DNA from: Candidatus Coproplasma excrementigallinarum
GTDB taxonomy: Bacteria > Bacillota > Clostridia > Christensenellales > Borkfalkiaceae
Assembly: GCA_018714625.1 (NCBI GenBank)
Contig: DVNE01000034.1
Location: 1 to 47,789, forward strand
Reading direction: 5' to 3'
Length of the DNA: 47,789 bases
Shown piece by piece: positions 32,963 to 40,758 of this stretch (its first letter is position 1; every line of letters begins with the position of its first letter). The notes beneath the pieces were generated by a model. The model did no database searches and had not been told where the DNA came from. It was given only the letters and a program-made list of their open reading frames with translations. The translations under genes and the position numbers were made by a program.

Positions 32963-35044
32963 ATGAATCTTCCCGAAGAGTTCGGCTCGAACGTATTTAA
33001 CGACGCCGTGCAGAAGGAAAGGCTCCCCAAAGAGGTCTATAAGTCGCTGCGCGCCACCATAGAGGCAGGCACACAGCTCGATGTATCCATCGCGGGCGCC
33101 GTAGCCGCAGCCATGAAGGACTGGGCAGTATCCAAGGGCGCAACGCACTACACTCACTGGTTCCAGCCGCTCACCGGCCTCACCGCAGAAAAGCACGACA
33201 GCTTTATCGAGCCTGAAGGCGACAAGGTAATAATGCGCCTGACCGGCAAGAGCCTTATAGTCGGCGAACCCGACGCCTCAAGCTTCCCTTCGGGCGGTTC
33301 AAGGGCAACCTATATGGCGCGCGGCTATACGGCATGGGACCCTACTTCCCCCGCGTTCGTAAAGGGCACAACGCTCTATATCCCCTCTATATTCGTATCT
33401 TACACGGGCGAGACGCTCGATAAAAAGTCGCCCGTACTCAAATCCATGAAGGCCCTCGATATGCAGGCCAAGAGGATTTTAAAGCTCTTCGGCATAAACT
33501 GCAAAAAGGTTACCACCACGGTAGGCCCCGAGCAGGAGTACTTCCTCATCTCCGAGGAGGAGTACTTCAAGCGCATAGACCTCCGCATGACGGGCAGGAC
33601 GCTCTTCGGCGCACCCGTTCTCCGCGGCCAGGAACTTGAAGACCATTACTTCGGCACAATCAAACCCAGCATATCCGAATTTATGGCCGACCTCGACCAG
33701 ACGCTGTGGTCGTTCGGCATTCCCTCCAAGACGAGGCACAACGAGGTTGCCCCCGCTCAGCACGAGATGGCGCCCATATTTGCAACGACCAACGTCGCAA
33801 TAGACGAGAATATGCTCACCATGGAGCTTATGAAGAAGGTTGCCCAGAAGCACGGCCTCATATGCCTGCTTCACGAAAAGCCTTTCGAGGGCATCAACGG
33901 CTCAGGCAAGCACAACAACTGGTCAATGGCCACCGACGACGGGCTCAACCTGCTCGACCCCGGTGAAAATCCCGAAAAGAACACCCTCTTCATGCTCGTT
34001 CTTGCGGCAGTAATCAAGGCCGTGGACGACTATCAGGGCATTTTAAGGGGCGCTGTTGCCTCTGCGGGCAACGACCACCGTCTCGGCGCAAACGAAGCGC
34101 CTCCCGCAATCATATCCGTCTACCTCGGCGACCAGCTCGGCGCACTTGTAGACAGCATTGCAAGCGGCAAGGACTACGTTCCCTTCAGGGCAAAGGAAGG
34201 CTCTATCGGCGTTCCCGAATCGCCCATATTCCCCAAGGACGCATCGGACAGAAACAGAACTTCACCCTTCGCGTTCACAGGCAACAAGTTTGAATTCCGT
34301 ATGCTCGGTTCGCAGGCAAACGTGGCCGACGCAAACATCGTTCTCAATACCATAATAGCCGAGGCGTTCGCAGAATTTGCTGACGAACTCGAGGGCGTGG
34401 ACGATCTCGAAGCGGCAGCCCGCGCGCTCATAACCAAGACTATAAAGGCGCATTCCCGCATCATATTCAACCTCGACGGCTACGGCCCCGCATGGGAGCC
34501 CGAGGCAGAGAGGAGGGGTCTTCTCAACAACAAGGATACCGCCGACGCAACCGAAGTGTTCTTTGAAAAGAAGAATATCGACGTGTTTGTAAACCAGGGC
34601 GTATATACCGAAGAGGAGGCCGTTGCCCGCGCAATGGTAAGGCTGGAAAACTATGTCAAGATTATAAACATAGAGGCAGTCACCATGCTCAAGATGGCAA
34701 AGCAGGATATAATGCCCGCCGTCTCCGACTACGTTGCCGAGCTCTGCTCCAACGTCGCCGCAAAGAAGGCAATCTCCGAGCATATCCCCTGCGAGGCAGA
34801 AAAGGCGCTCATCACCAAGCTCTCCGCGCTCAACGATGCGTTTGCCGTTGAAGTCGCCAAGCTTGAAAAAATACTCGGCGGCATAGACAAAGAGGACGTT
34901 CGTCCCGCATCGAAGGCGATGGCTCACGAGGTTCTTCCTCAGATGGCAGCCGTCCGCAAGATTGCCGACGAAATGGAGACCCTCACCGCAGAGGACTACT
35001 GGCCTTATCCTTCCTACACAGACCTGCTTTACAGCGTAAAGTAA
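32963..35044 (+). CDS. glnN: Type III glutamine synthetase
   Basis: Makes glutamine from glutamate, ammonium and ATP. At 693 residues it matches the GSIII family (about 700), much longer than GlnA type I. Visible signatures are [12 protein letters not shown], a catalytic-domain start at [53 protein letters not shown], and [27 protein letters not shown] stands 12 bases before the ATG at 32963. It sits next to an Amt-PII fusion and shares its upstream operator with the glutamate synthase operon, so it belongs to the nitrogen regulon. GSIII lacks the adenylylation control of enteric GSI; transcriptional control is likely the main layer here. Confidence 0.96.
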   Translation: MNLPEEFGSNVFNDAVQKERLPKEVYKSLRATIEAGTQLDVSIAGAVAAAMKDWAVSKGATHYTHWFQPLTGLTAEKHDSFIEPEGDKVIMRLTGKSLIVGEPDASSFPSGGSRATYMARGYTAWDPTSPAFVKGTTLYIPSIFVSYTGETLDKKSPVLKSMKALDMQAKRILKLFGINCKKVTTTVGPEQEYFLISEEEYFKRIDLRMTGRTLFGAPVLRGQELEDHYFGTIKPSISEFMADLDQTLWSFGIPSKTRHNEVAPAQHEMAPIFATTNVAIDENMLTMELMKKVAQKHGLICLLHEKPFEGINGSGKHNNWSMATDDGLNLLDPGENPEKNTLFMLVLAAVIKAVDDYQGILRGAVASAGNDHRLGANEAPPAIISVYLGDQLGALVDSIASGKDYVPFRAKEGSIGVPESPIFPKDASDRNRTSPFAFTGNKFEFRMLGSQANVADANIVLNTIIAEAFAEFADELEGVDDLEAAARALITKTIKAHSRIIFNLDGYGPAWEPEAERRGLLNNKDTADATEVFFEKKNIDVFVNQGVYTEEEAVARAMVRLENYVKIINIEAVTMLKMAKQDIMPAVSDYVAELCSNVAAKKAISEHIPCEAEKALITKLSALNDAFAVEVAKLEKILGGIDKEDVRPASKAMAHEVLPQMAAVRKIADEMETLTAEDYWPYPSYTDLLYSVK

Positions 35045-35140
35045 GTTCTTCTTGCGCCCGCGGCGCAAAAGCGGAGGGTGCGGCAGGCTGTGCCGCAGGC
35101 CTGAAAATTAAGCCTACAAATTTCATTTAACTTTTTTCCT

Positions 35141-35193
35141 CCTTGACGCGGCGCGCGCTAAAAACGCGCGCCGCAAAAAAAGCACTGTCAAGG
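35141..35193. repeat. Nested inverted repeats downstream of glnN
   Basis: Inner stem GCGGCGCGCG (35148-35157) with CGCGCGCCGC (35165-35174). Outer stem CCTTGAC (35141-35147) with GTCAAGG (35187-35193). An A-run rather than a T-run follows the inner stem, so it is not a classical terminator in either direction, though it probably marks the end of the glnN transcript. Confidence 0.6.
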
Positions 35194-35439
35194 CACACAA
35201 AAAATAATTAATAATAATAATTTACAATATAAACTAATAAAAAGTAGCGCATTTTTATTTTGCTGACGGGTACGGCAGATTAAGCTGAAGGAAAATTTAC
35301 TTAAAATATACGCGCCACAAATTCGGGACAATGCCGCGCCGCAGCGCCCGCGCAAGCGTATGGCTGGCCGTGTTATATCGGCCGGAGGGCGGCAAATATC
35401 CCCAGATAAACTGAATAAAATTTTTTGGAGGATATATTT
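35194..35439. other. Gap upstream of amt
   Basis: AT-rich first half, GC-rich second half, no gene. I found no consensus promoter and no copy of the GTATAAG operator. The transporter may be read through from glnN or use a weaker promoter. Confidence 0.45.
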
Positions 35440-37224
35440 ATGACTTGGACTGCTTGGCTGCTTATAGGCGCCGCACTCGTCTTCTTCATGCAGTGCGGCT
35501 TTGCCATGGTTGAAACAGGTTTCACCAGGGCAAAAAATACCGGCAACATCCTTTTCAAGAACTTCGTCGATTTCTGTATCGGCTGCGTCTGCTTCCTCTT
35601 CCTCGGCTTCGGGCTGATGATGGGAGTGGACTACGTCGCAGGATTTATCGGCGTACCCAATCTTGACATCTTCGGCTGCTTTGAAACGCTCTTCCACGGC
35701 GACCCCGCCTCTGCAGATTATGCTGCGGCAACATCTACCGCCGCAAGCTTCGTGTTCAACCTTGTGTTCTGCGCAACCGCCGCAACAATAGTTTCCGGCG
35801 CAATGGCAGAGCGTACCCGTTTCCTGGCATACTGCATCTACTCGGCAATGATTTCGCTCGTAGTATACCCCATCGAGGCAGGCTGGGTATGGAACTCCCA
35901 GGGCTGGCTTATGAACCTCGGCGTAGGTTTCGTAGACTTCGCAGGTTCTGCCGCAATACATACCGTCGGCGGTACTGCATCCCTTATCGGCATTATTTTC
36001 GTCGGCGCGCGTATCGGTAAGTTCGAGCGCGACGAAAATGGCAAAGTAATCAAAGTAAATGTAATTCAGGGTCACAATATGACCATAGGCGCTCTCGGCG
36101 TGCTCATATTGTGGTTCGGTTGGTACGGCTTCAACGGCGCAGCCGCAACGGAAGAAGGTCAGCTTGCAAGAATTTTCGTGACGACTACCATAGCTCCCTC
36201 TGTTGCACTGCTCGTAACTATGATATATACCTGGATAAGGAACAAAAAGCCTGACCTTGTAATGAGCATGAACGCTACGCTTGCAGGTCTTGTAGGCATA
36301 ACGGCAGGCTGCTCCAATCTTGACATAATCGGCGCGCTTGTAGTTGGCGTCGTTTCCGGTTTCCTTGTAATGGGCGGCACCTGGCTGCTTGAACAGAAAC
36401 TTCACCTCGACGACTGCGTAGGCGCTGTACCCGTACACTTCCTCAACGGCGTCTGGGGCACGATTGCAGTAGGTTTCTTTGATGTAAATAACGGTCTCTT
36501 CTACAGCGGCAATGCAGAGCTTTTCGGCATTCAGACACTCGGCCTTGTAACTATCGTTGCCTGGACGGCTGTATGCATGACCATCTTCTTTGCGGCAATC
36601 AAATATATCCCCGTTATGGTTAAGTATAAGACGGTTAAGCCCGCAGAAGTTTTTGCCTATGCAAAGACCTGGAACGGCCTCCGTTGCAACCCCGAGGAAG
36701 AGCTTGTCGGCCTCGACATCAGCGAGCACGGTCTCTCCTCGTCCTATCCCGACTTTGTTCCCTCCGTTCCTTCGTATGACGGCGAGGGTGAAGACGTCGA
36801 CATTTCGGCTGTTAAACCTGTCGCTATCGACCTTGCTCCCGCAAACGAAACAAAGTACACAAAGGTTACTATCATAACCGCTCAGGAGAAGTTCCTCACC
36901 CTTAAGGACGCAATGGCCAAGATAGGCGTAACCGGCATGACCGTATCCAACGTTATGGGCTGCGGCACGCAGGCAGGCAAGATTGGTCAGTACAGGGGCG
37001 TAAAGACGACTATGCGCCTTATCCCCAAGGTACAGGTTGAAATTGTGGTAAGCACGGTAGATCCCAAGCTGGTTGTAGCCGTTGCACAGAAGGTTCTCGA
37101 CGACGGCAAATACGGCGCAGGCAAGATATTCGTCACCGGCATAGAAAACGTAATGCGTGTACGCACGGGAGAAACCGGCGTGGCCGCACTCACCAACGAG
37201 CCGGAGCCCGTTGCCACAAAATAA
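35440..37224 (+). CDS. amt: Ammonium transporter fused to a C-terminal PII domain
   Basis: Residues 1-~400 are an Amt channel with about 11 membrane helices. Both pore histidines are visible (His174 in AAIHTVGG, His333 in VPVHFLNGVWGT), as is the early FKNFVDFCIG segment. After an acidic linker, residues ~472-594 form a PII signalling domain: KVTIITAQEKFLTLKDAMAK, GMTVSNVMGCGTQAG, the T-loop QYRGVKTTMR, PKVQVEIVV and KIFVTGIENVMRVRTGETG. PII proteins sense ATP/ADP and 2-oxoglutarate and plug Amt with the T-loop arginine, kept here as Arg519. The tyrosine uridylylated in enteric PII aligns with Thr523, so that control is absent. Start ATG 35440 with GGAGGA upstream. Confidence 0.95.
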   Translation: MTWTAWLLIGAALVFFMQCGFAMVETGFTRAKNTGNILFKNFVDFCIGCVCFLFLGFGLMMGVDYVAGFIGVPNLDIFGCFETLFHGDPASADYAAATSTAASFVFNLVFCATAATIVSGAMAERTRFLAYCIYSAMISLVVYPIEAGWVWNSQGWLMNLGVGFVDFAGSAAIHTVGGTASLIGIIFVGARIGKFERDENGKVIKVNVIQGHNMTIGALGVLILWFGWYGFNGAAATEEGQLARIFVTTTIAPSVALLVTMIYTWIRNKKPDLVMSMNATLAGLVGITAGCSNLDIIGALVVGVVSGFLVMGGTWLLEQKLHLDDCVGAVPVHFLNGVWGTIAVGFFDVNNGLFYSGNAELFGIQTLGLVTIVAWTAVCMTIFFAAIKYIPVMVKYKTVKPAEVFAYAKTWNGLRCNPEEELVGLDISEHGLSSSYPDFVPSVPSYDGEGEDVDISAVKPVAIDLAPANETKYTKVTIITAQEKFLTLKDAMAKIGVTGMTVSNVMGCGTQAGKIGQYRGVKTTMRLIPKVQVEIVVSTVDPKLVVAVAQKVLDDGKYGAGKIFVTGIENVMRVRTGETGVAALTNEPEPVATK

Positions 37225-37264
37225 CTTTTAAATCAGTTCACCCCGCTCTCTCATAGATACAGGA

Positions 37265-37296
37265 AAGGTCCGCACGTTCGCGTGCGGGCTTTTCTT
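37265..37296 (+). terminator. Terminator of amt
   Basis: CCGCACG (37270-37276), TTCG loop, CGTGCGG (37281-37287), then CTTTTCTTT-like tail. Confidence 0.88.
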
Positions 37297-37342
37297 TGCC
37301 CTTTTTATTACGGATTGCTGCGCTGTGGTGGCGCGGCGGCGC

Positions 37343-37436
37343 GGTGGAGGCGGCAGAGCGGCAACAGCCTTGCTTCGCGGCGGCGGTGTGGTGGAGGCGG
37401 CGGAGCGCCAACAGCCTTGCTTCGCGGCGGGGCGCA
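37343..37436. repeat. Two 47-bp GC-rich tandem repeats
   Basis: Copies at 37343-37389 and 37390-37436 share most bases, beginning GGTGGAGGCGGC and including CAACAGCCTTGCTTCGCGGC. The block is extremely GC- and G-rich, unlike the surrounding intergenic DNA, and lies between the amt terminator and the ClC promoter. No gene was recognised in it. Confidence 0.8.
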
Positions 37437-37500
37437 GGGGCGGCGTGGCGCGCCTTTCTTTTACCTTATATATTGTCGCAGTTTATTGCCGCATAATTTT

Positions 37501-37529
37501 TTGACAATGTTTTTTTGCAGTGTTATAAT
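37501..37529 (+). promoter_or_regulatory. Consensus sigma-A promoter of the ClC gene
   Basis: TTGACA at 37501-37506, exactly 17 bases, TATAAT at 37524-37529. The predicted transcription start (about 37536) lies within a few bases of the ATG at 37539, implying a leaderless transcript. Confidence 0.88.
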
Positions 37530-37538
37530 GTTTTTATT

Positions 37539-39206
37539 ATGTGTGGTAATGAAATTTGTGATGCTGAAAAGGTGCGCTCAAAGCGCGTCAGGGGCAGAAA
37601 AAACCCTCTGCGCGGACTGGGCGGCCACTTTGTAAATCTTATTGCGCTCAGTGTGCTTACCGGCCTTTTTTCGGGCACGGTGGTCACGCTTTACAACATT
37701 CTCACGGGCATAGGCGAGGAGCAGTCGGTAACACTGTACACGCTCATAGTTGAAAATCCCGCCTATATTCCGCTGCTCTTTCTGGGGCTGTTTGCCGGTG
37801 CGCTCATAATAGGCACAATAACCAGGCTGATACCCATTCTGCGCGGCAGCGGTGTGCCGCAGATAGAGGGCGCGGCGCGCGGCTTGCTCCACTTTAAGTG
37901 GTATGTCGTCATGTGCTCTATGTTCGCCGTCTCGCTGGCGTGCGTGTTCATGGGTCTGCCTGCCGGCAGCGAAGGCCCTTCGCTCGAGATTGGCGGCTGC
38001 GCGGGCGACGGAGTGGCAAGCTCATTCAGGCGTTCTCTGATGGTACGCAGATTGCAGATAGCCGCAGGCTCTGCGGCAGGTCTTGCGGCTGCGTTCAATG
38101 CGCCCGTCACCGGTCTGTCTTTCGCAATGGAGGAGGCCTTCCGTTCATTTTCGGCGCAGGTATTTACCTGCTCGGCAATAAGCGTGGTGGTTTCGCTCCT
38201 CGTGCGCAATCTGCTCAGGTGGGCAATACTCTTCCCCGCAATGGACATTGCCGACGTCTTCGGCTCGCCCACTTTCACCGCGTTCGACTTTGCCACCGTT
38301 GAGCCCATCGGCTATCTCTATACCCTGATAGCCGCTCTCGCGGCGGGGCTGCTCGGCGTGGCGTTCTATCACCTTATGCTGCTCACCAGGAAGGGTCTTG
38401 CAAAAATAACCTTTTTAAAGGGTGCGGGCAAGTATGTTGCTCCCTTCATGGTTGCAGGCGCGTTCGGCCTCATCTCGGTGTACGCTATGGGCGGCGGCCA
38501 CGAATTTATCGAGTCGCTCGGCTCTCTGCACGAGGGCGAGTTCAAAACGATATTCGGCCTCAGTCTTGCGGCAACGCTGGCAATAGTGGTGCTTATGCGC
38601 TTTATATCCACAATACTCGCCGTCGGTGCGGGCATGCCCTACGGCATATTTGTGCCCGTGCTTGCAACGGGCGCAGGTCTGGGGGCATTGCTCTGCTGCG
38701 CGTTCAGGGCTATGGGTATGTCGCCCGAGCTTTCAGACTATATAATAATAATTACCATGGCCGCTTACTTTGCAACTGTCGTCCGCGCGCCCGTAACGGC
38801 GCTTATTATGGTGGTTGAGTTCACCGGCCAGTTCCAGAACCTGTTGCCCTCCCTTATCGGCGTGGGCATCGGCTTTATCGTAGGCGAGCTCTTCCGCACC
38901 GAGTCGGTGTTCGAAAAGTGCCTCGATTTTATAGTAAAGGAACAGAATGTAAAGCAGGGCGCAACCAAGCGCCGCGTCACCCTCACGGTAGAGGAGGGCT
39001 CGTATGCAGACGGCAGGGCAATCCGCTCCGTGCTGTGGCCTGCCGGCGGAATGGTGGTGGAGGTAACTCCTTCCTCGGGCGAAAGGTTTGTACCCGACGG
39101 CAAGACCCGCCTCTCCGCGGGCGACAGCATCACTTTCGAGTGTGTTGCCTCCTCTGAAGAGGACGTAAAAAATTACCTCTCCGATATTGTGTGCGGCGAC
39201 GAATAA
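37539..39206 (+). CDS. ClC-family chloride transporter with TrkA-C domain
   Basis: This 555-residue membrane protein shows the ClC filter motifs: GSGVPQIEG, GLPAGSEGPSLEIGG, NAPVTGLSFAMEEAF and GMPYGIFVPVLATGAGLG. The gating glutamate (Glu145, equivalent to E148 of the E. coli protein) and an internal proton-pathway glutamate (198/199) are present, so Cl-/H+ exchange is plausible. The usual GREGP reads GSEGP. After the membrane part, residues ~480-550 form a TrkA-C/RCK-C-like domain, a ligand-sensing module. The start at 37539 has no ribosome binding site and almost no leader. Its place between ammonium and glutamate genes may reflect charge or pH balance, or chance. Confidence 0.93.
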   Translation: MCGNEICDAEKVRSKRVRGRKNPLRGLGGHFVNLIALSVLTGLFSGTVVTLYNILTGIGEEQSVTLYTLIVENPAYIPLLFLGLFAGALIIGTITRLIPILRGSGVPQIEGAARGLLHFKWYVVMCSMFAVSLACVFMGLPAGSEGPSLEIGGCAGDGVASSFRRSLMVRRLQIAAGSAAGLAAAFNAPVTGLSFAMEEAFRSFSAQVFTCSAISVVVSLLVRNLLRWAILFPAMDIADVFGSPTFTAFDFATVEPIGYLYTLIAALAAGLLGVAFYHLMLLTRKGLAKITFLKGAGKYVAPFMVAGAFGLISVYAMGGGHEFIESLGSLHEGEFKTIFGLSLAATLAIVVLMRFISTILAVGAGMPYGIFVPVLATGAGLGALLCCAFRAMGMSPELSDYIIIITMAAYFATVVRAPVTALIMVVEFTGQFQNLLPSLIGVGIGFIVGELFRTESVFEKCLDFIVKEQNVKQGATKRRVTLTVEEGSYADGRAIRSVLWPAGGMVVEVTPSSGERFVPDGKTRLSAGDSITFECVASSEEDVKNYLSDIVCGDE

Positions 39207-39282
39207 AAGGTAGTAAAAAAGCCCTTCGTGTGTCGTGTCACTTATGTATAATTGCATAAAATTATGTTATAAATAATTGTTC

Positions 39283-39325
39283 TATGGCGGCGCGTGCGAA
39301 GGTATTTTTCGCACGCGCCGCCATA
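39283..39325. terminator. 18-bp perfect hairpin after the ClC gene
   Basis: 39283-39300 pairs perfectly with 39308-39325 across a 7-base loop. No U-tract follows on either strand, so this is a terminator-like or transcript-stabilising structure rather than a textbook terminator. Confidence 0.6.
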
Positions 39326-39361
39326 CATTTGCACAATGCCAGAAAAGCGGCGTTTTTTGTG

Positions 39362-39389
39362 GTATAAGTTGTGCTTATACTATGTATAA
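39362..39389. promoter_or_regulatory. Composite operator upstream of glutamate synthase operon
   Basis: GTATAAG (39362-39368), centre TTGTG, CTTATAC (39374-39380), three bases, GTATAA (39384-39389). It has the same geometry as the element at 32764-32791; centres agree as YTGTR. It ends 52 bases before the -35 box, 20 bases (about two helical turns) further than at glnN, so it would face the polymerase on the same side. Confidence 0.75.
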
Positions 39390-39441
39390 ATATAAACTAT
39401 CTTTCACGCTCCTATAAATTGCCTTTTCCAAACATTTACGC

Positions 39442-39470
39442 TTGACTTGAAGTGCCGTTTTTTATATAAT
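39442..39470 (+). promoter_or_regulatory. Sigma-A promoter of the glutamate synthase operon
   Basis: TTGACT at 39442-39447, 17-bp spacer, TATAAT at 39465-39470. It gives a leader of about 157 bases. Confidence 0.85.
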
Positions 39471-39489
39471 ATCATTGAACAATGTTCCG

Positions 39490-39556
39490 CGCGCGGGTGT
39501 GGTTTTTAATCCCGCGCGTTCAAAACTTATTAATCTCCGCCCGTTACGGGCGTTTT
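39490..39556 (+). promoter_or_regulatory. Leader hairpins with possible attenuator
   Basis: Hairpin one pairs CGCGCGGG (39490-39497) with CCCGCGCG (39511-39518). Hairpin two, CGCCCG-TTA-CGGGCG (39538-39552), is followed at once by TTTT and resembles a small intrinsic terminator about 75 bases into the transcript. This is consistent with attenuation, but no antiterminator or known RNA-binding motif was identified. Confidence 0.45.
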
Positions 39557-39633
39557 ATATGCCGCAAAGGCAGGCCGCAGACCAAAGGCTGTTCTTTGCG
39601 AATGGTTGCGGGTTCTGCCCGCGTGGAGTAAGT

Positions 39634-40758
39634 ATGTTCATTACCGAAAAAGATTGCAATACCTCCCTGGAAGGCGAGGTAAGAATACCCTCCGGCTGCG
39701 CCGTAAGCGCCATTATAGACCGCAGCGGCGGCAGAATGACGGGCGATAAAATAATTCGCTCCATAGCCACCATGCACGACAGGTCCAACGGCCTCGGCGG
39801 CGGCTTTGCAGGCTACGGCATATATCCCGACTATAAGGATTATTACGCCTTCCATCTCTTCTTCGACGACCGTATCGCCCGCAAGGAGACCGAGGACTAT
39901 CTCGCCGCCCATTTCGAGGTGGTGTATTCCTCTGAAATGAAGACCAAAAAGGTGGCGGGCATACACGGCGAGCCCCTCATTTTCCGCTATTTCCTGTACC
40001 CGCTCTCCAAGCGTCTTGCAAATTCCCTGCTCGACGAGGAGCAGTATGTGGTGCGCTGCGTAAACGCAATCAATACCAACATCAAGGGCGCGTTTGTCTT
40101 TTCCAGCGGCAAAAACATGGGCATATTCAAGGGCGTAGGCTTCCCCGAAGATATAGGCAGGTTCTTCCTCCTTGACGAGGAATACGAAGGCTATATGTGG
40201 ACGGCTCACGGCCGCTATCCCACAAACACCCCCGGCTGGTGGGGCGGCGCGCATCCCTTCGGCCTTTTGAGCTATTCGGTTGTCCACAACGGCGAAATCT
40301 CTTCCTACGACGCAAACAGAAGATACATAGAGATGTTCGGCTACAAGTGCAACCTCCAGACCGATACCGAAGTTATAACCTATATAATAGACTTTTTGCT
40401 CAGGGTAAAAAAACTCACGCTGGAAGAGGTGGCAAAGGTAATTTCCGCCTCGTTCTGGACTACGATAGACGACAAGAGCGAAGACGACAGGCGTCAGGAA
40501 ACATTTTTGCGCAAGGCCTTCCCCTCGCTGCTCATAAACGGCCCGTTCTCCATAATATTCGGGTTCGACGGCGGACTGATGGCCTTGAACGACAGATTGA
40601 AGCTGCGCTCTATGGTGTGTGCGGAAAAGGGCGACCTCGCCTTTGTTTCCTCTGAAGAGTGCGGCATAAGGGTTATTCAGCCGCAGCTTGACAGCATATT
40701 TGCACCCGCAGGCGGCCAGCCCGTAATTTACACCCTGCGTGAAGGAGTAGGCAGATGA
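39634..40758 (+). CDS. Split glutamate synthase, glutaminase (class II GATase) subunit
   Basis: This 374-residue protein is the amidotransferase part of an archaeal-type glutamate synthase, releasing ammonia from glutamine. The predicted nucleophile is Cys22 in RIPSGCAVSAIIDRSGG, so about 21 residues would have to be cleaved to free it, as known for other class II amidotransferases. HDRSNGLGGGFAGYGIYPDYKDYYAFH and AHGRYPTNTPG, followed by VVHNGEISSYDANRRY, complete the active site. ATG 39634 has GGAG five bases before it; earlier in-frame starts fall inside the leader and are rejected. It overlaps the next gene by ATGA. Expression probably depends on the operator at 39362 and perhaps the leader hairpins. 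Confidence 0.9.
   Translation: MFITEKDCNTSLEGEVRIPSGCAVSAIIDRSGGRMTGDKIIRSIATMHDRSNGLGGGFAGYGIYPDYKDYYAFHLFFDDRIARKETEDYLAAHFEVVYSSEMKTKKVAGIHGEPLIFRYFLYPLSKRLANSLLDEEQYVVRCVNAINTNIKGAFVFSSGKNMGIFKGVGFPEDIGRFFLLDEEYEGYMWTAHGRYPTNTPGWWGGAHPFGLLSYSVVHNGEISSYDANRRYIEMFGYKCNLQTDTEVITYIIDFLLRVKKLTLEEVAKVISASFWTTIDDKSEDDRRQETFLRKAFPSLLINGPFSIIFGFDGGLMALNDRLKLRSMVCAEKGDLAFVSSEECGIRVIQPQLDSIFAPAGGQPVIYTLREGVGR

Noticed and set aside
35188-36729. Minus-strand frame of 513 codons opposite amt
   Set aside because: Composition is His/Tyr/Cys-rich and unlike a protein family; antisense to an unmistakable Amt.
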